In this document: piece by piece, positions 40,456 to 48,267 of the stretch
Numbering within the stretch: the stretch's first letter is position 1
Layout: every line of letters starts with the position of its first letter
NCBI RefSeq assembly: GCF_000428145.1
Contig: NZ_KE386630.1
Coordinates: 10,916 to 74,915, forward strand
Source: Chitinilyticum litopenaei DSM 21440
GTDB lineage: Bacteria > Pseudomonadota > Gammaproteobacteria > Burkholderiales > Chitinibacteraceae
Direction of reading: 5' to 3'
DNA: 64,000 bases
Notes under the pieces: generated by a model
Databases searched by the model: none
Told to the model about the DNA's origin: nothing
Seen by the model: the letters and a program-made list of their open reading frames with translations, nothing else
Position numbers and translations under genes: made by a program

Positions 40456-43400
40456 ATGAAAACCGCCACGCGTCCCCGCACTCTTGCTCTTGGTGTTGCT
40501 CTCGCCTTTGGCGGCCAGCCCGGCCTGGCCGCCTCGCCCTATCCGGCCCTGCCGCCGACGCTGTCGACCTCGGTACCCCCCAACGTGGTGCTGTTCATCG
40601 ACAACTCGGGCAGCATGCTGCAGGACCGCAACAACAACTGGCTGCGCAGCGATCTGTGCAACTTTGCGAACAACTGGTCCAACTGCGTCAACAACAACGT
40701 CAACAATGCGCGCCATGTGCTGGACGATGAAAACCAGTCGCCCAACACCAAGATGAATATCGCCAAGCGCGTGTCGCGCCGGCTGATCGACAGCAATCCG
40801 TCCTTGCGCTGGGGGGTGTTTTCCTTTCACGTGGGCAATGAAAATACCGTCGGCGGCAACGAGCGCGGGCAATCCGGCGTGCTGCAGGCCGGCGTGGGTC
40901 AGGGCAATGCCGCCGCGCAGGCGGCCATTTCGCGGCTGAAGGCGCGCACGGCCACGCCGCTGGGCGAAGCACTGCTGGAAATCAGCCGCTATTACGAGGG
41001 CAAGCCATCGCTGTATGGCAAGAGCAGCAACAGCTACACGAGCCCGATCCAGTACCGTTGCCAGAAGAATTTCGCCATCGTGCTCACCGACGGCGACGCC
41101 ACCGACGACGACGACCTTCCCGGCAGCGGCAAGGGCGCACTGCCCTACACCTACATCGATCGCAACAACAGCAGCCAGACCGGCAATTTTTCGGTCTGCA
41201 CCACCAGCGATAACGGGTTTTGCCCGGCCAAACTCGAAGGCAGCAACAACAGCCCCGGGTTTGGCGACAGCAAGAACCGCTTTCGCGCGCTGCGCGATGT
41301 GGCGAAGTACGCCAACGAGATGGACATGCGCAGCGGCGGCACCGACCTGGACGGCAAATCGTTCGACGATCCGCGCTTCCGGCAGCAGAACATGCAGACC
41401 TACACCATCGGTTTCTCGGTCAACAACGAGGTGCTGCCGGCAGCGGCCAAGGCAGGCGGCGGCAAGTACTACACGGCCGACAGTGAAGCGGCGCTGAACC
41501 AGGCGCTGACCAATGCGGTGAGCGATATTGTGGCCTCGGTGTCCAATGCCGGCGGCGTCGCCACGCAGAGCGAAACCGTCAGCGCGGGCAACAAGGTCTT
41601 CCAGCCGGTTTTCAACCCCAAGGGCTGGTATGGCGAGCTGCGCTGCTACAACCTCGACTCGGCCGGCAATTTCGACCCGCAGACTTCGCGCTGCACACCG
41701 AATGGCAAGGCCGTGATTCCGGCGGCCAGCGCACGCAACCTGCATTCGGCGCGCCCCAATGGCAGCGGCACGCTGGCCTTCGCCTTCAATGACAGCACGG
41801 GGCTTGCCAGCATGAACACGGCGCAGCGCAATGCGCCGGGCAACAATGACGCCGAACGGCGCACTCTCATCAACTACCTGCGCGGCCAGAATATCAGCGG
41901 TCTGCGGACGCGCCCGGACGGCCTCTTGGGGGACATCATCGACAGCCAGCCGGTGGTCGTGGGCAAGCCGGCCGGCGAAACGCCGGATGCCGACTACGCC
42001 GCCTTCAAGGCACGGCACGCCAGTCGCAACATGGTGTTCATCGGCGCCAACGACGGCATGCTGCATGCCTTCAGCATCGCCGACATGAGCGAGCTGATGG
42101 GCTTCATCCCCTCGCCGGTCTATCCCAATCTGAAAAGCCTCTCGGCGCCGGACTACGGGCAGTCCGGTGGCACGCCGCATGCCTTTCACGTCAATGGCAG
42201 CCTGCGCCAGGCCGACATCAAGGCCGGTGGCCAATGGCAAACGCTGCTGGTCGGCGGACTGGCGCAGGGCGGCCGGGGCTATTTCGCCATCGACGCCACG
42301 CAGGCCGGCAACTTCACGACGGCCAGCGATACGGTGAAATGGGAGTGGACCGACCAGCACGCCGCCAGCATGGGTTATGCCTTTGGCAGCCCCATCATCT
42401 ACAACGTCCGCACCTCGGCCAACTCCGTCGTCCCCGCCGTGATCCTCAGCAATGGCTACGACAACCGCTGGGGCCAGACACCGCCGGCCAGCAACAGCTC
42501 GGCACTGTATGTCCTCAATGCCGAAACGGGCGCCCTGCTGAAGCAGATCGACGTGCCCGGTGGTACCGGCCTGTCGTCGCCGGCCGGCGTCGATTACGGC
42601 CAGGATGGCATCCTGGACTACGTCTATGCCGGCGACATCAATGGCAAGCTGTGGCGCTTTGACCTGACGGCCGAATCACCATCGGGCTTCCGGCTCACCC
42701 CCAAGCCGATTTTCGACGCGGGGCCCGGCAAGCCCATCGTGATGCGCCCGGCCGTGACCGCGCTGGATCACAAGGACGGCACGCCCATCGGCAATCTGGT
42801 GCTGTTTGGCACCGGCAAGCTGCTGACCGATGCCGACCGCAGCGATACCACCCGGCAAAGCCTCTACGGCGTGCTCGACCGCATGGAGGATTATCCGGAA
42901 ACCATCCCGGCCAGCAGCCTCGTGCAGCAGACCATCACCGAAACCCAGAGCGTGAGCTCGGGCAAACAGCGCCCCGGCAACTACCGCAAGCTGTCGGCCG
43001 AAGAGCTCGATCTGCGCTCGGAAAGCAATACCCGCCAGGGCTGGTACATCGACCTGCCCGCCGCCAGCGAGCGGCTGGTGACTTCGCCACTGGTGTTCAG
43101 CGACAAGGTGCTGTTCGGCACCGGCATTCCGCAAGCCAGCGAAAAATGCCTGCCCGGCGGCAAGGGCTGGATCATGGGCCTCAATCCTTATACCGGCTCG
43201 GTAGTGACCGACCGCAAGGGCAATCCCTACAGCTTTGTCGACATCGTCAAGGACGGCAAATCCACGGCCGCCGACAAGATCGATTTCCAGGGGGGCGAAG
43301 CCTTTGCCAGCGGTTTTGAAAAGGATGGCATTCCGACCGAACTGAGCTATGTGGCTTCGGAAAACCGGCTGGTGACGCCACCCGCAAAGGAAGGCTCGGC

Positions 43401-43635
43401 GCTGGGCGACATCGGCAAGGTGATCGCCATGCGCGAGGCCAACTACACCGCCGTGTTCACCGGCAATGCCAAACCCGGCACCACCACCGGCAACCCGATT
43501 GGCCGGCCCGGTTCCGGCGGCAAGGGCTCGCTGTATGGCGGCACGATCGGCAACGATACCGTCGACAAGGAAACGCTGCTGTCGCCATCGGCCGGCATCC
43601 GCGTGGAAACCACGCTCTGGAGGGAAATCAAATGA
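40456..43635 (+). CDS. pilY1: PilY1/PilC type IV pilus tip protein
   Basis: A 1059-residue exported protein. After a signal peptide (ALGVALAFGGQPGLAASP) a von Willebrand A domain follows, with the MIDAS start VVLFIDNSGSML, and around residues 540-1000 a PilC-type beta-propeller (FIGANDGMLHAF, AIDATQ, GDINGKLWRFDL). A calcium site of PilY1 type is likely in DYGQDGILDYVYAGD. PilY1 acts at the pilus tip in adhesion, retraction control and surface sensing. It is first in the minor-pilin operon here, overlapping fimT by 4 bases. Confidence 0.95.
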   Translation: MKTATRPRTLALGVALAFGGQPGLAASPYPALPPTLSTSVPPNVVLFIDNSGSMLQDRNNNWLRSDLCNFANNWSNCVNNNVNNARHVLDDENQSPNTKMNIAKRVSRRLIDSNPSLRWGVFSFHVGNENTVGGNERGQSGVLQAGVGQGNAAAQAAISRLKARTATPLGEALLEISRYYEGKPSLYGKSSNSYTSPIQYRCQKNFAIVLTDGDATDDDDLPGSGKGALPYTYIDRNNSSQTGNFSVCTTSDNGFCPAKLEGSNNSPGFGDSKNRFRALRDVAKYANEMDMRSGGTDLDGKSFDDPRFRQQNMQTYTIGFSVNNEVLPAAAKAGGGKYYTADSEAALNQALTNAVSDIVASVSNAGGVATQSETVSAGNKVFQPVFNPKGWYGELRCYNLDSAGNFDPQTSRCTPNGKAVIPAASARNLHSARPNGSGTLAFAFNDSTGLASMNTAQRNAPGNNDAERRTLINYLRGQNISGLRTRPDGLLGDIIDSQPVVVGKPAGETPDADYAAFKARHASRNMVFIGANDGMLHAFSIADMSELMGFIPSPVYPNLKSLSAPDYGQSGGTPHAFHVNGSLRQADIKAGGQWQTLLVGGLAQGGRGYFAIDATQAGNFTTASDTVKWEWTDQHAASMGYAFGSPIIYNVRTSANSVVPAVILSNGYDNRWGQTPPASNSSALYVLNAETGALLKQIDVPGGTGLSSPAGVDYGQDGILDYVYAGDINGKLWRFDLTAESPSGFRLTPKPIFDAGPGKPIVMRPAVTALDHKDGTPIGNLVLFGTGKLLTDADRSDTTRQSLYGVLDRMEDYPETIPASSLVQQTITETQSVSSGKQRPGNYRKLSAEELDLRSESNTRQGWYIDLPAASERLVTSPLVFSDKVLFGTGIPQASEKCLPGGKGWIMGLNPYTGSVVTDRKGNPYSFVDIVKDGKSTAADKIDFQGGEAFASGFEKDGIPTELSYVASENRLVTPPAKEGSALGDIGKVIAMREANYTAVFTGNAKPGTTTGNPIGRPGSGGKGSLYGGTIGNDTVDKETLLSPSAGIRVETTLWREIK

Positions 43636-44147
43636 TGCAAAAGTGCGAACACCATGGCGCCACGCCGCGCCAGCGCGGCATGACGCTCATCGAAATGATG
43701 GTGACGCTCAGCGTGCTGGGCCTGCTGGCGGCGATTGCCATTCCCAGCCTGCGCGACTGGCTGCGTGATGCCCGCCAGGCCACGCAAAGCGACCTGCTGG
43801 TCAGCAGCCTCGCCACCGCCAGGCTGGAAGCCGTCAAGCGCCGCAGCACCATCAGCATCTGCCCGGCCAGCGACGCGGACACCGCCAGCGCCTGCTCCTC
43901 GTCGGATGCCGACTGGTCGAAAGGCTGGCTGATCCTCGGCCCGAACGATGTCGTCCAGCGCGTGCGCGTGCCGGCCGGCGTCACCATCGCAGATGCCCCC
44001 GATTCGCTTGGCTTCAACGCCACCTTCGGCAGCGCGCAAGCCGCCGCCACGTTCACCGTGTGCAGCAAGGGCGGGCGGCAGCACCGCATCGACGTGTCGC
44101 TATCCGGCCACATCAACAAACGCATCACCAGCACCGTCTGCGCCTGA
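43632..44147 (+). CDS. fimT: Minor pilin FimT/FimU (GspH family)
   Basis: A 171-residue type IV pseudopilin. The prepilin peptidase site is RQRG followed by MTLIEMMVTLSVLGLLAAIA, with Glu at +5; in place of the usual Phe at +1 there is Met. The rest matches the GspH/FimT C-terminal domain (DLLVSSLATARLEAVKR, ICPASDAD, WSKGWLIL). It is a component of the priming minor-pilin complex at the pilus tip. The ATG overlaps the pilY1 stop. Confidence 0.9.
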   Translation: MMQKCEHHGATPRQRGMTLIEMMVTLSVLGLLAAIAIPSLRDWLRDARQATQSDLLVSSLATARLEAVKRRSTISICPASDADTASACSSSDADWSKGWLILGPNDVVQRVRVPAGVTIADAPDSLGFNATFGSAQAAATFTVCSKGGRQHRIDVSLSGHINKRITSTVCA

Positions 44148-44149
44148 TC

Positions 44150-44701
44150 ATGAAACGCATGCATACCCACGCAAGGCAGGCCCGGGAGGGCAGCCGCCAG
44201 CAGCAGGGCCTGTCGCTGATCGAGGTGATGATCTCGGTCTTCATTCTCGGCGTCGGCCTGCTGGGGCTGGCCGGCCTGCAGACCCGCGCCGTGGTCATGA
44301 ACCAGAGCGCCTATTACCGCAGCATTGCCACCGATCTGGCCACCGATCTGGCCGACCGCATCCGCGCCAACCGCACGCCCTTTCTGGCCAGCGCCGACGC
44401 CGACACGCCAGCGCCGCAACCGCCGGATTTCTCCCGCTGCAGCCAGGTCAGCGCCAGCCCGGACACGCTGAGCTGCAGCGCGCAGGAAGAAGGACGTGAA
44501 AGCTATCTGGTCAGCGAGGAAATGGCCCAGTGGCACAGCCTGCTGCGCAGCCAGCTGCCGGACGCCACCTTCACGCTCACAGCCGCCGCCGGCCAGTCAC
44601 CCGGCTTTTTCCGCTACACGCTCACCATCAGCTGGACCGACAACCGCTCGGCGCAGGACGCCAGCGCCAAGCTCAGCAGCTATGTCACGGTAATCGAATG
44701 A
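44150..44701 (+). CDS. pilV: Minor pilin PilV
   Basis: A 183-residue minor pilin: QQQG cleavage followed by LSLIEVMISVFILGVGLLGL, then the PilV pattern QTRAVVMNQSAYYRSIATDLA and DLADRIRANR. It contributes to the tip priming complex with FimT, PilW, PilX and PilE. Its start is 3 bases after the fimT stop and its stop overlaps the pilW start (ATGATGA), so the genes are coupled. Confidence 0.93.
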   Translation: MKRMHTHARQAREGSRQQQGLSLIEVMISVFILGVGLLGLAGLQTRAVVMNQSAYYRSIATDLATDLADRIRANRTPFLASADADTPAPQPPDFSRCSQVSASPDTLSCSAQEEGRESYLVSEEMAQWHSLLRSQLPDATFTLTAAAGQSPGFFRYTLTISWTDNRSAQDASAKLSSYVTVIE

Positions 44702-45477
44702 TGAAACAGCCGCAAACCCCGCCTCGAGGCTTTACCCTGATCGAACTGATGGTTGCCATGGCCATCGCGATGATCGCCCTGCTGGCCGTCTCGCAGCTTT
44801 ATATCAACTCGCGGCAAACCTTCAACCTGCTCGCCATGCAGAACCGCGTCTCCGAAGATGGCCGCTTTGCACTGGCGATGCTGCAACGCACGATCAGCCA
44901 GGCCGGCTTTCGCCCCAATCCCAACCAGGCGCTGCCGACCAATCATGTCAGCTCCGACAGTGCCGGCACCATCACCGTGCGTTTCAATGCCGATGGCGTC
45001 AACCAGATGGATTGCGCCGGTGGGGTGGCAGCGGCCGGCCCGACCGAACTGACCATCGCCAGGAGCGGCAGCAAGCTGCAGTGCGGCAGCACCGACTGGC
45101 TGGCGCCCAGCGATGGCGGGGGCGGCAACGCCACCGAAGTCGTCGATTTTCGCCTCAGCTATGGCGTTGATGATGCTGACAACGACGCCGGCGGCAACCC
45201 GCGCACACCAGCCGAATACGGCTGCGGCGCGGATCTTGGCGCAATGCGCGCACGCGACTGCGTGGCCAACCGCTTTGTCGATACGCTGGCCGGCATCAGC
45301 GCCGACCAGCTGGTGGCCGTCAAGGTCTGCCTTGTGCTGCGCAGCGAGAAAACCGATCGCACCCTCATCAAGGCCGCCGGGGTAAGCAACTGCAGCAATG
45401 CCGAGATCAGCGGCTCGCAGGACGACCAGAAGCTTTACCGCATGTTCCAGACCACTGTATTGCTGCGCAACCGCTGA
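44698..45477 (+). CDS. pilW: Minor pilin PilW
   Basis: A 259-residue minor pilin with cleavage at PPRG and the hydrophobic stretch FTLIELMVAMAIAMIALLAV. The long C-terminal domain contains ISQAGFRPNPNQ and a disulphide-rich part (cysteines near residues 101, 121, 178, 188, 216 and 231). PilW is the largest of the core minor pilins and usually carries this ISQAGFR pattern after the helix. ATG overlaps the pilV stop. Confidence 0.93.
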   Translation: MMKQPQTPPRGFTLIELMVAMAIAMIALLAVSQLYINSRQTFNLLAMQNRVSEDGRFALAMLQRTISQAGFRPNPNQALPTNHVSSDSAGTITVRFNADGVNQMDCAGGVAAAGPTELTIARSGSKLQCGSTDWLAPSDGGGGNATEVVDFRLSYGVDDADNDAGGNPRTPAEYGCGADLGAMRARDCVANRFVDTLAGISADQLVAVKVCLVLRSEKTDRTLIKAAGVSNCSNAEISGSQDDQKLYRMFQTTVLLRNR

Positions 45478-45485
45478 GAATTGCC

Positions 45486-45986
45486 ATGAACCACACCCTC
45501 CCAGCCCGTCGCGGCAACGCCCAGCGCGGCTTTGTGCTGATCATTACCCTGCTCTTGCTGGTGATCGTCACCCTGCTGGTCATCAACGGCATGCGCAGCA
45601 CCACGCTGAACGAGAAAATGGCCGGCAATTACATGGATCGCAACCGCGCCTACCAGGCTGCCGAACAGGCGATGCGTCAGGGCGCTGCGCTGCTGCAGGC
45701 CAATGCCGAAGCCTGCCTTGCCGGCTGCAGCAATGCCGATGTCGTCGGCGTCGGCACGGTGGCCAACGCCCTGCCCGCCGCCTGGAGCGACCAGCACGCC
45801 GGCACGGCCACCACCAGCCAGGGGCAGCAGACTTCGGGCAAATACCTGATCAACCAGTTGCCCGATGCGCTGCTGCCCGCCGACAAATCCGGCTGCAAGG
45901 CCTACAGCGTGATGGGGCGCGGACAGGGCCTGGACCAGCGCGCCGTCGTGGTGCTGCAGACCACCGCGCTGGTTTGCCCGATCTGA
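45486..45986 (+). CDS. pilX: Minor pilin PilX
   Basis: A 166-residue PilX protein: AQRG followed by FVLIITLLLLVIVTLLVING, lacking the Glu at +5 as is usual in PilX, then MRSTTLNEKMAGNYMDRNRAYQAAEQAMR, the family signature (quoted continuously only in part). Four cysteines are in the C-terminal domain. It belongs to the tip complex. The gene is separated from pilW by 8 bases with no clear ribosome binding site. Confidence 0.9.
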   Translation: MNHTLPARRGNAQRGFVLIITLLLLVIVTLLVINGMRSTTLNEKMAGNYMDRNRAYQAAEQAMRQGAALLQANAEACLAGCSNADVVGVGTVANALPAAWSDQHAGTATTSQGQQTSGKYLINQLPDALLPADKSGCKAYSVMGRGQGLDQRAVVVLQTTALVCPI

Positions 45987-46095
45987 AACCACGCATTGCT
46001 GACGTATTGCTGATCCGGCCCGCGGCTGTGGCCAGTCGTGATGACCAACACGCGACCACGATCCGCCAGGCAGATCAATCACCAAGGAAACCCGC

Positions 46096-46482
46096 ATGAC
46101 CCTAAGCCTGCCCGCCCAGCGCGGCTTTACCCTGATCGAAATCATGATCGTGATCGCCATCATCGGCATCCTGGCGGCCATCGCCATTCCGTCCTACCGG
46201 CAATACGTGGTCAAGACGCGTCGCACTGATGTGCAGCAGCAAATGAGTGGCCACGCCCAGGCGCTGGAGCGCTATTTCAGCAGCAATGGCCGCTACACCA
46301 GCAGCGGCACCACCTGCGGTGTCGCCGACCCGGCAAGCGCCTATTACACGATTGCCACCGACTGCAGCACGGCCAATGCCTTCAGCATCAGCGCCACACC
46401 CACCGACGGCAAATCGCAGGATGGCGACGGCACGCTGACGCTGGACAGCACCGGCGCACGCAGCGGCAAGTGGTCGAGCTGA
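46096..46482 (+). CDS. pilE: Minor pilin PilE
   Basis: A 128-residue pilin with cleavage at AQRG and FTLIEIMIVIAIIGILAAIA, Glu at +5. The C-terminal domain has CGVADPASAYYTIATDC, the two cysteines of the usual disulphide loop, and ends GARSGKWSS. The last codons are followed within 3 bases by the truncated mobile element at 46485, so the natural C-terminus may have been altered. AAGGA precedes the ATG. Confidence 0.92.
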   Translation: MTLSLPAQRGFTLIEIMIVIAIIGILAAIAIPSYRQYVVKTRRTDVQQQMSGHAQALERYFSSNGRYTSSGTTCGVADPASAYYTIATDCSTANAFSISATPTDGKSQDGDGTLTLDSTGARSGKWSS

Positions 46483-46484
46483 TT

Positions 46485-46566
46485 ATGCGTGGGCTTCGCA
46501 ACGCAGTATCAGGCCAAAAACAGCCAAACCCGGCGGGCACGCAAACAAAACGTCAACAGAACCTAG
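46485..46566. mobile_element. Truncated copy of the 274-bp MITE-like element
   Basis: The right end matches 33065-33148: GGGCTTCGC, CAGGCCAAAAACAGC, then ACAAAACGTCAACAGAAC and CTAG. The left three quarters are missing; the break is next to the pilE stop. Confidence 0.75.
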
Positions 46567-46719
46567 CACGCCTGCCCGCCATTCTGTCGCCAGCACACAG
46601 CCTGGCGTTTGCCCTTCGCGCTCACGGCTACCATACTGCGACAGCGACGCAGCGGGCGGCGCCAACTGCAGCAACGCCCGCCGTTGTTTCCAACATTGGC
46701 ACTTCAGAAGGGGTTTTCC

Positions 46720-47373
46720 ATGGCTTTGCGCATCAATGACGTCGTACCCGACTTCACCGCCGAAACCGACCAGGGCACGATCCGTTTCCATGACTGGATT
46801 GGCGACAACTGGGCCATTCTCTTTTCCCATCCCAAGGATTTCACCCCGGTGTGCACCACCGAATTCGGCGCTGTAGCCCAGCTGGCCGAGGAGTGGGCCA
46901 AGCGCGGCGCCAGGGTGATCGGCGTGTCGGTGGATGGCGTCGAAGCCCACCAGAAATGGAAGGGCGACATCGAACGCTACGCCGGTACCACTGCGGGCTT
47001 TCCCATCATTGCCGACGAGGGGCTCGCCGTTTCCAAGGCCTTTGACATGCTGCCGGCCGAGGCTTACCTGCCCGATGGCCGCACGCCCAACGACACGGCG
47101 ACCGTACGCTCGGTGTTCATCATCGGCCCGGACAAGAAGCTGAAGCTGTCGATGACCTACCCGATGTCGGTCGGCCGCAACTTCGCCGAAGTATTGCGCG
47201 CGCTGGACGCGCTGCAGCTGACCTACAACGTGCCGCTGGCCACGCCGGCCAACTGGACCACCGGCCAGGACGTCATTGTGGCGCTGTCGCTCAATGACGA
47301 GCAGGCGCGCGAAAAATACGGCCAGATCGACATCAAGCTGCCTTATCTGCGCACCACCGCCGCACCGAAGTAA
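46720..47373 (+). CDS. 1-Cys peroxiredoxin (Prx6 family)
   Basis: A 217-residue peroxiredoxin. The catalytic motif HPKDFTPVCTTEFG contains the peroxidatic Cys, and the C-terminal extension (LSMTYPMSVGRNFAEVLRAL, TPANWTTGQDVIV) places it in the 1-Cys Prx6 group; no resolving Cys is seen. It reduces hydrogen peroxide and organic peroxides in the cytoplasm. The ATG lies 7 bases after GGGG; the upstream in-frame part crosses the mobile element and is excluded. Confidence 0.93.
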   Translation: MALRINDVVPDFTAETDQGTIRFHDWIGDNWAILFSHPKDFTPVCTTEFGAVAQLAEEWAKRGARVIGVSVDGVEAHQKWKGDIERYAGTTAGFPIIADEGLAVSKAFDMLPAEAYLPDGRTPNDTATVRSVFIIGPDKKLKLSMTYPMSVGRNFAEVLRALDALQLTYNVPLATPANWTTGQDVIVALSLNDEQAREKYGQIDIKLPYLRTTAAPK

Positions 47374-47663
47374 CTCCGCCAAAGCGTGGCTTCCCGCCAG
47401 TCGCGCGGGAAGCCCCCCGGGTCAGGCCAGTCCCTTTCAACATCACCTACCGCAAAATCGTCAACGCAGTGATGCAGAGGAAATACAGGCCGGAGATACG
47501 GTCCCTCTCTGCCACCGGCATGACAGCCCCCATCAGCCCCCCAGCCTGCGCCACTGAATGAGCGGCAGCAGAAGCAGCCGGAGCCACAGCCGGTACACGC
47601 CGCTGGCATATTGCACTGCGTTTTCGTTATCATCGCGACCGACTGCCCGATTCTTACAACACC
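47374..47663 (+). other. Intergenic region after peroxiredoxin
   Basis: A hairpin GGCTTCCCGC/GCGGGAAGCC at 47387-47416 may terminate the peroxiredoxin gene, although it has no T run. The rest shows no gene. Confidence 0.4.
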
Positions 47664-48041
47664 GTGCCCTTCCTGCGTCCCGCCTCGTCGCGCGCTGCCA
47701 ACTGGCTTGCCCTGCTGGCGCTGGCGCTGCAGCTCCTGCTACCGTTCGCGCATGCGGCGGCCATGCAGGATGGCGTGCGCATTGCATGGTGCGGCCAGGG
47801 CCAGGCGGCAAGCCCCCTGCCCGACCAGGATGCCGAACAGAACGCCCGCTTCATCGGCAAGTGCGCGCTGTGTTCGCTGGCCGGCCTGCACGGCATGGCG
47901 CCGCCGCCGGCCACGGCCACGCTGGCCGTCTCCGCGGCGACCGGCACGCCCGGCCTGCTGCATGAACCCTCACGCTTAGTCCCCCGGCAACTCGCCGCCC
48001 CACCGCCCGGGCGCGGCCCGCCCTCCGCGTTTTCCTGCTGA
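47664..48041 (+). CDS. DUF2946 family exported protein
   Basis: A 125-residue protein starting at GTG, with a signal-like helix (WLALLALALQLLLPFAHAAA) and the CALCSLAG motif typical of DUF2946. Such small proteins usually sit beside TonB-dependent receptors and PepSY proteins in metal-uptake loci, as here. A role in copper or iron/siderophore handling is possible. The start choice is uncertain. Confidence 0.7.
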   Translation: MPFLRPASSRAANWLALLALALQLLLPFAHAAAMQDGVRIAWCGQGQAASPLPDQDAEQNARFIGKCALCSLAGLHGMAPPPATATLAVSAATGTPGLLHEPSRLVPRQLAAPPPGRGPPSAFSC

Positions 48042-48267
48042 TCCCAGCTGAACCCCCTGCAGCGCCGGGCTTTGCATGCCCGGCATCGATCATGTCCGCC
48101 TGCAGCAGGTTGTTGAACACGCCGCGCGCATCGCTCATGCGTCGGCCTGCGCTCCACCTTCCCTTGCCCGTTCCGGCCGTGCCGTGGGCAGGGAGCGCCG
48201 TGAGCGTGCAACAGCCAGCCTGCCAGCGCACCCGCCGCGCCTGCGCGCGGCGCACGGAAAACAAGCA

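Noticed and set aside
40441..42360. 639-codon minus-strand frame opposite pilY1
   Set aside because: Shadow frame; pilY1 motifs are clear on the plus strand.
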